36,551 bases of DNA from positions 1 to 36,551 of the forward strand of contig JADFXD010000024.1 of NCBI GenBank assembly GCA_015233725.1, written 5' to 3'. This DNA is from Nitrospirota bacterium. GTDB lineage: Bacteria; Nitrospirota; Thermodesulfovibrionia; Thermodesulfovibrionales; Magnetobacteriaceae. Below are positions 1 through 7,762 of this stretch, piece by piece. How positions within the stretch are numbered: the first letter of the stretch is position 1; each line of letters starts with the position of its first letter. The notes beneath the pieces are model-generated. The model saw only the letters and a list, made by a program, of their open reading frames with translations, had not been told where the DNA came from and ran no database searches. A program made the position numbers and the translations under genes.

Positions 1-18
1 GATGTCTCATTCTTAATC

Positions 19-46
19 ATATCATCACAGGATTTTTGACAGCAAG
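19..46 (+). repeat. 28-bp dispersed repeat, copy 1
   Basis: This stretch, which begins ATATCATCACAGG and ends ACAGCAAG, recurs at 19586-19613 with 27 of 28 bases identical. Neither copy lies in a gene. No strong dyad symmetry is visible, so its nature is unknown. Confidence 0.6.
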
Positions 47-66
47 AAAAAACTTATGCGTCCCTT

Positions 67-94
67 TTGCTCTTAATACCTGATTTGCTATAAT
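67..94 (+). promoter_or_regulatory. Putative sigma-70 promoter of the redox operon
   Basis: TTGCTC (67-72) is followed after 16 bases by TATAAT (89-94), which is preceded by TG to give an extended -10. Transcription would start near 101, about 80 bases before the first gene. The ribosome site of that gene is the purine-rich AGAGGAGGAG at 161-170. Confidence 0.5.
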
Positions 95-181
95 ATTAAT
101 ATTTCATGTTAAGGAGACTTAAGATTTTAATTCCTGAATTTAACATCTGCCCAAGAGGCAAGAGGAGGAGACAATATTAAG

Positions 182-1054
182 ATGGAAGGCAAAATTCTTA
201 TTGTTGATGATGACAGAATAATCGTCGAGAGCTGTAAGCGGGTGCTACAGAGCACGGCTGCGGATTTGGAGATTACAGTTACCACCTCTTCAGTGGTCGC
301 GGTAGACCTCATTACCAACAATGAATACGACGTAGTTGTGACAGACATCATGATGCCCGAGATAGATGGCTTTGAGCTGATCAAAAGGATAAAAGAGGTC
401 CGCCCCGCCACCGGTATCGTGGTCATCACGGGCTATCCAAACCAGCAGAGCATCCAGGATGCCATCCAGATGGGCATCATAGATTACCTGCCCAAGCCCT
501 TTACCCCAACCGTCCTGTACAACACCGTGTCAAAGGCCATCGAGGTGGCCAGGAAACTCAAGACCTTTGCTCCGGAACCCTCAGCCGAGGAGGAGACAAA
601 GGCCAAGTCAGACGAAATCAAGGCCATCATAAACAGATACAAACGCACGCCAGGCTCCCTGATAACCGTCCTGGCCCAGACACAGACGCTGATCGGTTAC
701 CTGCCGCCATCGGTGCAGAGGCTTATCGCCAAGGGTCTAAAGCTCCCCGTTAGCGAGGTACACTCGGTCGTCTCGTTCTATCCATACTTTACGATGAAGG
801 TCAGGGGCAAGCACAACATAAAGGTGTGTGTTGGGGCGGCCTGCTATGCCAAGAGGGCCAACGAAATACTGGCTAAACTAAAAGACACCCTGCAATTTAA
901 CGAGGACAACGTCACTCAGGACAGGCTGTACTCATACGAGGAGGTCAGATGCCTTGGCGCGTGCGGCTTTGCCGCCGTCGTTGAAATAGACCACGACACG
1001 CATGGGGCAGTGGAGCCAGAGGGCATTAACACACTGTTGAAAAAATATAACTAA
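182..1054 (+). CDS. Response-regulator receiver fused to NuoE-like 2Fe-2S subunit
   Basis: This 290-residue fusion has two domains. Residues 4-120 are a complete CheY-like receiver: acidic pair at 10-11, phospho-acceptor D55 in VVVTDIMMP, T83 and K105 in PKPF. Residues about 145-290 are a NuoE/HndA-type thioredoxin-fold domain with 2Fe-2S ligands C216, C221, C257 and C261 (Cx4C and Cx3C). NuoE normally passes electrons between the NuoF flavin site and other carriers and is normally a stand-alone protein of about 160 residues. The linker at 128-145 is Glu/Lys/Ala-rich. The gene has its own promoter and a GAGGAG ribosome site, and lies 46 bp before the nuoF-like gene. The inference is a phosphorylation-responsive electron-transfer subunit; no histidine kinase lies in the window. 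Domain calls are firm, the function is not. Confidence 0.9.
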   Translation: MEGKILIVDDDRIIVESCKRVLQSTAADLEITVTTSSVVAVDLITNNEYDVVVTDIMMPEIDGFELIKRIKEVRPATGIVVITGYPNQQSIQDAIQMGIIDYLPKPFTPTVLYNTVSKAIEVARKLKTFAPEPSAEEETKAKSDEIKAIINRYKRTPGSLITVLAQTQTLIGYLPPSVQRLIAKGLKLPVSEVHSVVSFYPYFTMKVRGKHNIKVCVGAACYAKRANEILAKLKDTLQFNEDNVTQDRLYSYEEVRCLGACGFAAVVEIDHDTHGAVEPEGINTLLKKYN

Positions 1055-1055
1055 A

Positions 1056-1088
1056 GATGGATTCCAGCTTTCGCGACAATGACAGTAA
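1056..1088. repeat. Degenerate GATTCC-CTTTCGCG intergenic repeat
   Basis: GATGGATTCCAGCTTTCGCG followed by ACAATGACAG resembles the short imperfect palindrome (ATTCCC, CTTTCGCG, GGGAAT core) that is scattered between genes in many bacterial genomes. Here one arm is eroded. It fills most of the gap between the receiver-NuoE and NuoF-like genes. Confidence 0.4.
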
Positions 1089-1100
1089 GAGGAGGATGTT

Positions 1101-2984
1101 ATGCCAGGATTGACCATAGAGGAGCTTCATCGAATAAAAGAGGCCTACAATGACCCCCTAAAAGGCCAGACGAAGTACGCCATCATGCTCTGTGGAGGCT
1201 CAGGATGCAGGGCAAAAGGCAGCCTGAAGATCAAAGAGGCCATTGAAAGACAAGCTAAGGCCAAAGCAGGGGATGTCCTGGTGTCGGTTCACCTCACGGG
1301 GTGTAACGGGTTCTGTGCCCAGGGGCCTGTGATGAAGGTCTATCCCGGTGGGGTTTTATACCAAGGCTTTAAGGAGCAAGACGTTGCAACCATCGTAGAT
1401 GAACACCTCGTACAGGACAAACCGGTGGAGAAATTCCTCTGCAAGGACAACACAGACCCCAAGGGCAAGGCAACCATAGCCTCCATAGAGGATGTGCCGT
1501 TTTATAAGTTACAGCATAAGCGGGTGCTCAAAAACCGCGGCTTCATAGACCCCGATAACATAAACGAATATATAGCGAGGGACGGCTACATGGCCCAGGT
1601 ATTGGCCATCACGCAGATGTCCCCACAGGACGTCCTGCGCGCCGTCAAGGACAGCGGCCTCAGGGGACGAGGCGGGGGGGGATTTCCAACCGGCCTGAAG
1701 TGGGAGCTTGCTGCCAAGACCGAGGGTGCCAGGAAGTTCGTCATCTGTAACGCCGGCCCAATATCGAGGAGCATCGTTGAGATAGACCCACACCTCATTG
1801 TAGAGGGCATGGTCATTGCCGCCAGGGCGATAGGGGCCACAATGGGGTACATCTACGTCCGTGAGCCAGATAACCTGTTTATCATCAACAGACTTAACAA
1901 GACCCTGGCAAAGGCCAGGGAGTATGGCCTTATCGGAGAGAATATATTAAACTCTGATTTTTCCTTTGATATCGAGCTATCTATAGGGGCCGGGACGTTT
2001 ATCTGCGGAGAGGAGACGGCGATGATAAGCTCGATGGAGGGCAGGCGCGGCTATCCCACCTCCAAGCCGCCCTATCCGGCCTACCGCGGGCTGTGGGGCT
2101 ATCCCACGGCGGTAGACAACGCCGAGACCTTTGCCAACGTCCCGCAGATCATCCTCAACGGCCCCGATTGGTTTCGACAGCTTGGCACCCAGGACTCCCC
2201 GGGGACAAAGCTCTTCACCCTCACCGGCGAGGTCAACACCAATGGCCTGATCGAGGTGGATATGGGGACCACGTTTCGGAGCATCGTCTTTGATATCGGC
2301 GGGGGGATGAAGAAGAAGAAGAGGTTTAAGGCCCTCGGCACAGGAGGCTCCACGGGCGGATTCATCCCCGAGGGGATGCTCGATATACAGGCCACCTACG
2401 AGGACATCGTAAACGCCGGCAGCATCATGGGCTCAGGCAATCTCATCGTCATGGACCAAAACTCCTGCATGGTAAACACTGCCTTGTTCGCGATGGAGTT
2501 TGCCACGGCTGAGTCATGTGGCAAGTGCGTCCCATGTCGCATCGGCACCAAGGTCATGTACGAAAAGCTGCTAAAGATAACCGAGGGATTTGGACAAATG
2601 CAGGACATCGAGACCCTCGAGGCCCTGGCCACCGAGGTCAAACGCACGTCGCTGTGCGGCTTTGGGCAGACCAACCCCCTGGCCGTGCTCACGACCATAA
2701 AGTACTTCGCCGAGGAGTACGTCTCCCACATCAGGGACAAGTGGTGCAAGACGGGCAGGTGTAAGAGACTCGCCACCTTCTACATAGACAAGGCCGTGTG
2801 TATGGGCTGTACGTCATGTGCCAAGAAATGCCCCCAGAACGCTATAACGGGTGAAAAAAAGACCCCGCACACGATCAACCAGGCCCTCTGTGTACATTGC
2901 AGGAGCTGCTTTGAGACATGCACGTTTGGGGCGGTCAAGATAGGGGCGAAGGGCATGTTTGAGACACAGGAGGACAAGGTATGA
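1101..2984 (+). CDS. nuoF: NuoF/HndC-like flavoprotein with N-terminal 2Fe-2S and C-terminal ferredoxin domains
   Basis: The 627-residue protein has the HndC/HydB layout. A thioredoxin-like 2Fe-2S domain (C31, C36, C68, C72) comes first. The NuoF core follows, with GRGGGGFPTG at 189-198 and GAGTFICGEET at about 296-306. A 4Fe-4S site (C473, C476, C479, C519) and two ferredoxin 4Fe-4S motifs (C567-C577, C597-C607) complete it. In NADH-using relatives the core binds FMN and oxidises NADH. Here the CNADEGDPG-type loop reads CNAGPISRS and is about six residues short, and the usual YIYVRAEY reads YIYVREPDN, so normal FMN/NADH chemistry is doubtful. An AGGAGG site precedes the ATG, and the stop overlaps the next start (ATGA), giving tight coupling to the NuoG-like gene. 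It probably forms a complex with both neighbours. Confidence 0.9.
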   Translation: MPGLTIEELHRIKEAYNDPLKGQTKYAIMLCGGSGCRAKGSLKIKEAIERQAKAKAGDVLVSVHLTGCNGFCAQGPVMKVYPGGVLYQGFKEQDVATIVDEHLVQDKPVEKFLCKDNTDPKGKATIASIEDVPFYKLQHKRVLKNRGFIDPDNINEYIARDGYMAQVLAITQMSPQDVLRAVKDSGLRGRGGGGFPTGLKWELAAKTEGARKFVICNAGPISRSIVEIDPHLIVEGMVIAARAIGATMGYIYVREPDNLFIINRLNKTLAKAREYGLIGENILNSDFSFDIELSIGAGTFICGEETAMISSMEGRRGYPTSKPPYPAYRGLWGYPTAVDNAETFANVPQIILNGPDWFRQLGTQDSPGTKLFTLTGEVNTNGLIEVDMGTTFRSIVFDIGGGMKKKKRFKALGTGGSTGGFIPEGMLDIQATYEDIVNAGSIMGSGNLIVMDQNSCMVNTALFAMEFATAESCGKCVPCRIGTKVMYEKLLKITEGFGQMQDIETLEALATEVKRTSLCGFGQTNPLAVLTTIKYFAEEYVSHIRDKWCKTGRCKRLATFYIDKAVCMGCTSCAKKCPQNAITGEKKTPHTINQALCVHCRSCFETCTFGAVKIGAKGMFETQEDKV

Positions 2985-5491
2985 TAGAGTTCATTATAGA
3001 CGATCAGAAGATCACCGTAGAGAAAGACACCACGGTCTTAAAGGCGGCGCTGGATAACAACATCTACATCCCGCATCTGTGCTGGGACAGGCGGTTAAAA
3101 CCCTTTGGCGGCTGTCGGATGTGTCTGGTTGAGATAGAAGGTCATAGTCGTTTCTTTGCCTCTTGCGCGACCCCCGCTGAAAACGGCATGGTCGTACACA
3201 CGGAGACAGAGGAGATACTCAAGGCACGCAAGATGGTGCTTGACCTGTTGCTGGTGCATCATCCGCTGGACTGCCCCATCTGTGACAAGGCGGGCAACTG
3301 TCAACTGCAGGACCTGGCCTACAAGTATGGCCCTAGCGTCAGCAGGTTTGAGGGGGAGAGGAAACATGCCCCTGAGGATATTACAAACCCGCTGATAGAC
3401 CGAAACCCCAACCGGTGTATCATGTGTGGCCGGTGTGTCAAGGTCTGCTGGGAGCACCAGGGGGTGGGGGCTATTAACTTCATCGGCAGGGGATTTGACA
3501 CCAAGATCAGTCCACCCTTTGAGGAGACCCTCAACTGTGAGTTCTGTGGTCAGTGTATTGACAGTTGTCCGGTGGGGGCGCTTGGGAACAAACCCTTCAG
3601 GCACAGGGCCAGGGCCTGGTTTCTGGAGCACAAGTACAACATCTGCCCGTACTGTGCCGTTGGTTGTACCATCCGCCTGGATATAAGAGAGGGCACTATC
3701 CTCAATGCCCAGGGCGATGAACTCAAGGGTATCAACAAGGGCGACCTGTGCGCAAAGGGTAGGTACGGCTTTGACTTTATATACGCCACTAACAGACTAA
3801 AGACCCCCATGCTCAGAAAAGACGGCGAGCTCAAACCGTGCACCTGGGAGGAGGCGGCATACTTTATCGCCCGACGCCTGAGGCAGATCATCACTGAAAA
3901 GGGCCCCGACAAGATTGGAGCAATAGGCTCGCCACGGTGCACCAACGAGGACAACTATATGCTCCAGAAGTTCATGCGCGAGGTCGTGGGCACAAACAAC
4001 ATAGACTCCTCGGCTGCCTTTGGTTATGGCAAGATACAAAAGGCCATCGAGATGACCTTTGGTCTGAGCAACCTCCCAATTGACCACAACAGCCCTGTAA
4101 GATCGGATTCGCTCCTTACAGTTGCTGGCAAAGACGTCATCCTGCTGCTTGAATCGGATGTGACCTCCACGCACCCCATCTGGGGGCTTAAGTTCATAGA
4201 GGCAAGACAGAGGGGCTCACGGTTGATTGTGGCTGACCCCAGGGAGACCAAGATATCGCGCCATGCGCAGACTTGGCTGCGGATACGGCCGGGCACCTCG
4301 CAGGCCTTTGTCTATGGCATCATGAAGGTGGCCGCTGATGAGGGGCTGCCGGCCATGACCCAGATGACAACCGGCATTGGCAACTATGCCGAGATGCTTA
4401 GGGTCATACAGGACTTCACGCCCGAGGTGGTCTCCGAGATCACGGGCATAGGTACGTCCAAGTTCATGGATGCGGCGTTAGAGTTTCTAAATGCCAAGAG
4501 ACGCCTTGTTGTGATGACTGTCTGTCCAGCCGATAACAACAAGGGGGTAAACACGGCAGTGGCTGCGTCAAACCTCGTGATGTTTACGGGCGATGGCCCA
4601 GCGGCGCTTCAGATGCCCGCTGAGTACTCCAACACGTTTGGCATCTGGAGGATGGGTGTAACCCCCGATTATCTTCCTGGGTACAGAAAGATCGAGGACA
4701 ACCCCGGTAAGGGTCTGTTTAAGATGCTCTACGAACCAGACCAGCTCAGTGCACTCTACATCATGGGAGAGGACCCGTTGATCGCCTTCCCCAACCTTAA
4801 AAGACTCGAACAGACCCTTGAGAACCTGGACCTCGTGGTGGTTCAGGACATCAGGCTGACGGAGACGTCTCGCTATGCCCACGTCGTGTTGCCGGCAACG
4901 AGTTGGGCAGAGAAGGATGGCACCTTTATCAACGCCTCCGGTCAGAGTCAGAGGGTCCGCAAGATAGTCTCAGCCGCCGGTGATGCCATACCCGACTGGC
5001 AGATATTCAGAAACCTCTACAGGGTGATGCACGTGCCTATAAAGATTGAAAGCCTGAAGTCGTTGCAGGATGAGATCTCCGCTATTGAAATTCAGCAGGG
5101 GCGGCAGAAGTGGAACTACGTCCCGATGCCATTTAACCTCCCAATGGATGCCAACTACCCCCTTACGATGGTAACGGGCAATCTCATGCAGCACTCCGGC
5201 GCCTTGTCGGTGATGTCAAAGAGCCTCACCCACGTCATCTCGGACTCCTTTATCCAGATAAGCGAGGATGACGCAATCAAGTACAACCTGGAGGATGGCA
5301 ACCAGGTGAGGATACACTCTGCCAACGGTGTCGCCACAACAAAGGTGCGTGTCACAGATGAGCTTCCAGCGGGTATGCTCTTTGCTCCCATACACTTCAA
5401 GCGTGGCAGGGTCAACGAGCTGACCTACGCAAACGAAGACGGCACCATGTCACCAGTCAACGTCAGCATCGAACCCATCTTTGGCATGTAG
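2981..5491 (+). CDS. nuoG: NuoG / formate-dehydrogenase-alpha-like Fe-S molybdopterin-fold protein lacking the catalytic Cys/Sec
   Basis: The 836-residue protein starts with a plant-type 2Fe-2S domain (C34, C45, C48, C62). It continues with a His-Cys 4Fe-4S site (H94, C98, C101, C107), two ferredoxin clusters (C146-C156, C186-C196) and a molybdopterin-oxidoreductase fold with its own 4Fe-4S site (C222, C225, C229, C257). The architecture matches NuoG and the alpha subunit of NAD-linked formate dehydrogenases. FDHs carry a Cys or Sec shortly after the NNVD-like motif; here NNIDSSAAFGYG (339-350) has none, so formate oxidation is unlikely and an electron-wire or altered catalytic role is more plausible. 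Residues about 371-383 are encoded by a dispersed repeat element (4095-4128). The C-terminal region looks like the molybdopterin dinucleotide-binding domain. Translation is coupled to the upstream gene by a 4-base overlap. Confidence 0.88.
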   Translation: MIEFIIDDQKITVEKDTTVLKAALDNNIYIPHLCWDRRLKPFGGCRMCLVEIEGHSRFFASCATPAENGMVVHTETEEILKARKMVLDLLLVHHPLDCPICDKAGNCQLQDLAYKYGPSVSRFEGERKHAPEDITNPLIDRNPNRCIMCGRCVKVCWEHQGVGAINFIGRGFDTKISPPFEETLNCEFCGQCIDSCPVGALGNKPFRHRARAWFLEHKYNICPYCAVGCTIRLDIREGTILNAQGDELKGINKGDLCAKGRYGFDFIYATNRLKTPMLRKDGELKPCTWEEAAYFIARRLRQIITEKGPDKIGAIGSPRCTNEDNYMLQKFMREVVGTNNIDSSAAFGYGKIQKAIEMTFGLSNLPIDHNSPVRSDSLLTVAGKDVILLLESDVTSTHPIWGLKFIEARQRGSRLIVADPRETKISRHAQTWLRIRPGTSQAFVYGIMKVAADEGLPAMTQMTTGIGNYAEMLRVIQDFTPEVVSEITGIGTSKFMDAALEFLNAKRRLVVMTVCPADNNKGVNTAVAASNLVMFTGDGPAALQMPAEYSNTFGIWRMGVTPDYLPGYRKIEDNPGKGLFKMLYEPDQLSALYIMGEDPLIAFPNLKRLEQTLENLDLVVVQDIRLTETSRYAHVVLPATSWAEKDGTFINASGQSQRVRKIVSAAGDAIPDWQIFRNLYRVMHVPIKIESLKSLQDEISAIEIQQGRQKWNYVPMPFNLPMDANYPLTMVTGNLMQHSGALSVMSKSLTHVISDSFIQISEDDAIKYNLEDGNQVRIHSANGVATTKVRVTDELPAGMLFAPIHFKRGRVNELTYANEDGTMSPVNVSIEPIFGM
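4095..4128 (-). repeat. Coding palindromic element, copy in nuoG-like gene
   Basis: The arms CTGTAAG (4095-4101) and CTTACAG (4115-4121) form a perfect 7-bp inverted repeat. The core GCTCCTTACAGTTGCTGG is shared with the sulP copy. It is translated in frame as VRSDSLLTVAG, in a segment that relatives appear to lack. Confidence 0.65.
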
Positions 5492-5510
5492 AGAGAGAAG
5501 AAGAAAAGAA

Positions 5511-5580
5511 AGAAGGGGGGCGGCGCTGCCCCCCCCTCAGACCCCCCCTGCAAGGGGGCCAGCCCCCTTGACCCCATAAT
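5511..5580 (-). repeat. GC-rich dual-hairpin intergenic module, copy a
   Basis: Read on the minus strand this starts ATTATGGGGTCAAGGG. It contains the hairpin CAAGGGGGCTGGCCCCCTTG and a second GC hairpin, and ends in a polypyrimidine tract 20 bp from the nuoG-like stop. On the plus strand no T-run follows the GC stem, so it is not a conventional terminator for the redox operon. Confidence 0.7.
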
Positions 5581-5613
5581 GCTTAATCCTGGTGATCATA
5601 AATAATGCTCAAT

Positions 5614-5648
5614 ATGGAATCCATTCCATAAAGCAAGGAATCAATTCC
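5614..5648. promoter_or_regulatory. Paired palindromes GGAAT-N2-ATTCC, possible operator
   Basis: GGAATCCATTCC (5616-5627) and GGAATCAATTCC (5637-5648) are two inverted repeats whose centres lie 21 bp apart, close to two helical turns. The first extends to ATGGAAT/ATTCCAT. They lie upstream of the small gene at 5779, whose -10 may be TATAAA at 5739-5744. A dimeric repressor site is an inference. Confidence 0.4.
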
Positions 5649-5778
5649 ATAGCAGGTAAGAGAAAAATGGGAAAAGTCATATGCAGGTTTCATTATGTGA
5701 AGTAAACTTCTCTTGATCTTAAAGAAATTATATGCCATTATAAATCATAAAAACTTAACTTAAGAAGGAGAAAGAATT

Positions 5779-6063
5779 ATGTTTATGGAAAAAAAAGAGA
5801 ATGAAGTTACAATATTTGATTTTGAAGGCAAGAAGTATGAACTCCGTGAAAATTGTGATGGAGATGTTACTACAATAAGTGTCTATTGTGATAACAAGGA
5901 AGTTACTGTTCCATATACAGTAAAGAGTGAATGGTTATCAGACTTTGCAAAGAAAACAGGCATTAAACCAATAGATTTTATCACTTGGCTTAAAGGAGAG
6001 GCTAAAGATGATGCAAAAAGCAAAAGGTTGGAGAAATGGCTAAAAGCACGTAGTGAAAAATAA
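5779..6063 (+). CDS. Small hypothetical protein
   Basis: I do not recognise the family of this 94-residue protein. It is acidic and lysine-rich with no signal peptide or membrane segment. The first half has beta-like alternation around KYELRENCDGDVTTISVYCD, and the end is a lysine-rich helical tail. A clear ribosome site, AAGAAGGAG, lies at 5761-5769. The gene is markedly AT-richer than the redox operon before it, which could mean recent acquisition. It stands alone between a repeat module and a convergent phospholipase-like gene, with a palindrome pair upstream suggesting its own regulation. The coding call rests on the ribosome site and the intact frame. Confidence 0.65.
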   Translation: MFMEKKENEVTIFDFEGKKYELRENCDGDVTTISVYCDNKEVTVPYTVKSEWLSDFAKKTGIKPIDFITWLKGEAKDDAKSKRLEKWLKARSEK

Positions 6064-6124
6064 CATCCGATGAGCTTGGAGCGCATCAAGCTACAGCGTT
6101 ACTGCAACCTCAATACAGAAGAAA

Positions 6125-6140
6125 GGGGCGGTTCCGCCCC
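6125..6140 (-). terminator. GC hairpin between convergent genes
   Basis: GGGGCGG (6125-6131) pairs with CCGCCCC (6134-6140) across a TT loop. Read on the minus strand it is followed by a pyrimidine-rich tail (TTTCTTCT), so it fits a terminator for the phospholipase-like gene that ends at 6158. Confidence 0.55.
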
Positions 6141-6157
6141 ACTGTATATCTTAACGT

Positions 6158-6919
6158 TTACTTCAGAAACAGGCCTTTAAACAGCCTGCCGTGTACGATC
6201 TCACCGCCTGGTTTTATCCTGACCACGGTGGAACCCTGACCTTTGGAGAGGATGTCGGTTATGCGCATAAGGGATTCTTCTGTTAACTCCCTGATGGTCT
6301 GTCTCTTTGGGAGATACGAAAGCTCCTTGGGTTCGTAGACCGTCTTGAAGCTGATCGAGGTAAAGAGTGACATGTAGACCATGCTTTTAAATATCCTCTT
6401 GTTGGTCTTAAACGAAAAAAAACTGTCACACAACGAGTTTTCCAGAAACACGTCGTTGCGCTTCTGGACGCTCTTACCGATGGCTATCGCCTGAAGCCAG
6501 TATTTTTTCTTTATCAGACTGTCGGCCTGAAGCTCGTAGATGGTGTGCTTGATGTTCTTCTGCTCGTTGGTCAGCAACTCGTGAGCGACCGTGTCGGCGG
6601 CCAGGTGACTGAGATAGCCGTATGCAAAGGCCCTCTGCTGAGGTGTCCTGGTATTATCGATCAGGCTGAAGCCAAACCTCCACGAGTGCGAACTCCTGTC
6701 CTGAGGCAGATACTTCTTGCCAAGCACAATGTCGGCAACGATGTTTCCGTACAGAAAGTCGTCCCTATACGCCTTGATAATCGCGTACACCGCCGATGGG
6801 ATCAGATACGACGCCGACAGTATCTCACTGCCCAGGTACATGTGGGTCAAAGGCCCCCACGCGTAACACGCCGACGGGATAAAAACAACTCCCAATGTTA
6901 TAAGTAACATCATCATCAT
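6158..6919 (-). CDS. Secreted zinc-dependent phospholipase C-like protein
   Basis: This 253-residue protein begins with a signal peptide whose predicted cleavage after ACYA leaves a mature N-terminal Trp (W21) followed by GPLTH. That is the arrangement of zinc phospholipases C, where the terminal Trp amino group and nearby His ligate zinc. Further candidate ligands are in YGNIVADI, in SSHSWRF and in AYGYLSHLAADTVAHE, which resembles the conserved HxxxD/HE helix of the family. It would act outside the cytoplasmic membrane, on phospholipids or another phosphoester. The C-terminal third shows no domain I recognise. Four consecutive ATG codons open the frame and no ribosome site precedes them; TATAGA lies six bases upstream, so a leaderless message is possible. 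Confidence 0.75.
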   Translation of the reverse strand: MMMMLLITLGVVFIPSACYAWGPLTHMYLGSEILSASYLIPSAVYAIIKAYRDDFLYGNIVADIVLGKKYLPQDRSSHSWRFGFSLIDNTRTPQQRAFAYGYLSHLAADTVAHELLTNEQKNIKHTIYELQADSLIKKKYWLQAIAIGKSVQKRNDVFLENSLCDSFFSFKTNKRIFKSMVYMSLFTSISFKTVYEPKELSYLPKRQTIRELTEESLMRITDILSKGQGSTVVRIKPGGEIVHGRLFKGLFLK

Positions 6920-6936
6920 TGGCGATCTATATTTTA

Positions 6937-6956
6937 AAATATTGTCGCGAATATTT
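6937..6956. promoter_or_regulatory. Inverted repeat upstream of the phospholipase-like gene
   Basis: AAATATT (6937-6943) and AATATTT (6950-6956) flank GTCGCG, 17 bp upstream of the start codon on the minus strand. The position suits an operator overlapping the promoter. A separate CACAAAA/TTTTGTG hairpin lies at 6961-6979. Confidence 0.35.
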
Positions 6957-6991
6957 CCAGCACAAAAGTTTTTTTTGTGGGAACTATTTTA

Positions 6992-7522
6992 TTATTTAGC
7001 GCAAGACACCGCGTTACCCGAGGCATCCCTGCACGTAGCAGTGTGTGAGGCGCCGCTGCCCTTACTATAGGTTGTGTTTCCCTGGTAGGATGCCCCCGAT
7101 GACGATGTGGCAGAGGTTGAGCGTTGCCCACTGACATCTCCTGATGCGCCCCTTGTGAAGGAACCGGTGGATGCGGCGCTGCCCCTTTGACCGCTTACGG
7201 CCATGCCGCTTCTGTGTTGGACAGTGCCGTCACTTGATCGCGTAAAGCCACCCATTCGCGCCCCTCTTGCACCGGATGGGGTCTTAACCACGGAAGCGCT
7301 ACCACCAACGACATTACCCTGACCATCGGTTGCAAAGCCTCTCGTGCTACCAGCCCCACCCCTGGCACCCTTAACACCGTGGGCAGAACCACCGCTTACA
7401 CCCCCCGCTGCATTCTTTCTTAGCATCCTCCCACCCCATGCACCTTCTTCCCCGTAGGCAAACCCAAGGCCTATCAGCGAAACCGATAACAATACCACTA
7501 CAACTACTGCAAATCTCTTCAT
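6992..7522 (-). CDS. Gly/Ser-rich secreted protein
   Basis: This 176-residue protein has a clear signal peptide (MKRF, a hydrophobic run, then GFAYG). The mature part is low-complexity and rich in Gly, Ser, Ala, Thr and Arg, with loosely repeated phrases such as GARGGAGSTRGF, GARGARMGGFTR and GQRGSAASTGSFTR. It ends in a small segment with two cysteines (TCRDASGNAVSCAK) that may form a disulphide. A strong AAGGAGGA site lies seven bases before the ATG. I do not recognise a characterised family. It looks like a secreted, intrinsically disordered envelope or matrix protein. It is divergent from sbcC and on the same strand as the phospholipase-like gene 72 bp downstream. Confidence 0.7.
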   Translation of the reverse strand: MKRFAVVVVVLLSVSLIGLGFAYGEEGAWGGRMLRKNAAGGVSGGSAHGVKGARGGAGSTRGFATDGQGNVVGGSASVVKTPSGARGARMGGFTRSSDGTVQHRSGMAVSGQRGSAASTGSFTRGASGDVSGQRSTSATSSSGASYQGNTTYSKGSGASHTATCRDASGNAVSCAK

Positions 7523-7654
7523 AAACGTTTCCTCCTTTTTATCTATACCATTGCTTTATTATGACATATTAATACAAACTAAAAAAAGTCCTTTCACATT
7601 TCAAGTGATTAATAAACCAAACCACGCCACAACACAACCACAAGCCTTCGCAAG

Positions 7655-7722
7655 AAGGGGTCAAGGGGGCTGGCCCCCTTGCAGGGGGGGTCGAGGGGGG
7701 GGCGGAGCCGCCCCCCTTTTTG
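7655..7722 (+). repeat. GC-rich dual-hairpin intergenic module, copy b
   Basis: This carries both hairpins (CAAGGGGGCTGGCCCCCTTG and GGGGCGGAGCCGCCCC) followed by TTTTTG and a TTCTTCTTC tail. It lies between divergently transcribed genes, so it cannot be the 3' terminator of either. The tail end is about 40 bp from the sbcC start. Confidence 0.75.
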
Positions 7723-7762
7723 TTTTCTTCTTCTTCATTGTATATAATATTATAGACATGCT

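Noticed and set aside
2981-5491. NAD-linked formate dehydrogenase function for the redox operon
   Set aside because: The Cys/Sec ligand is absent and the NuoF loop is altered, so I kept only the family-level description.
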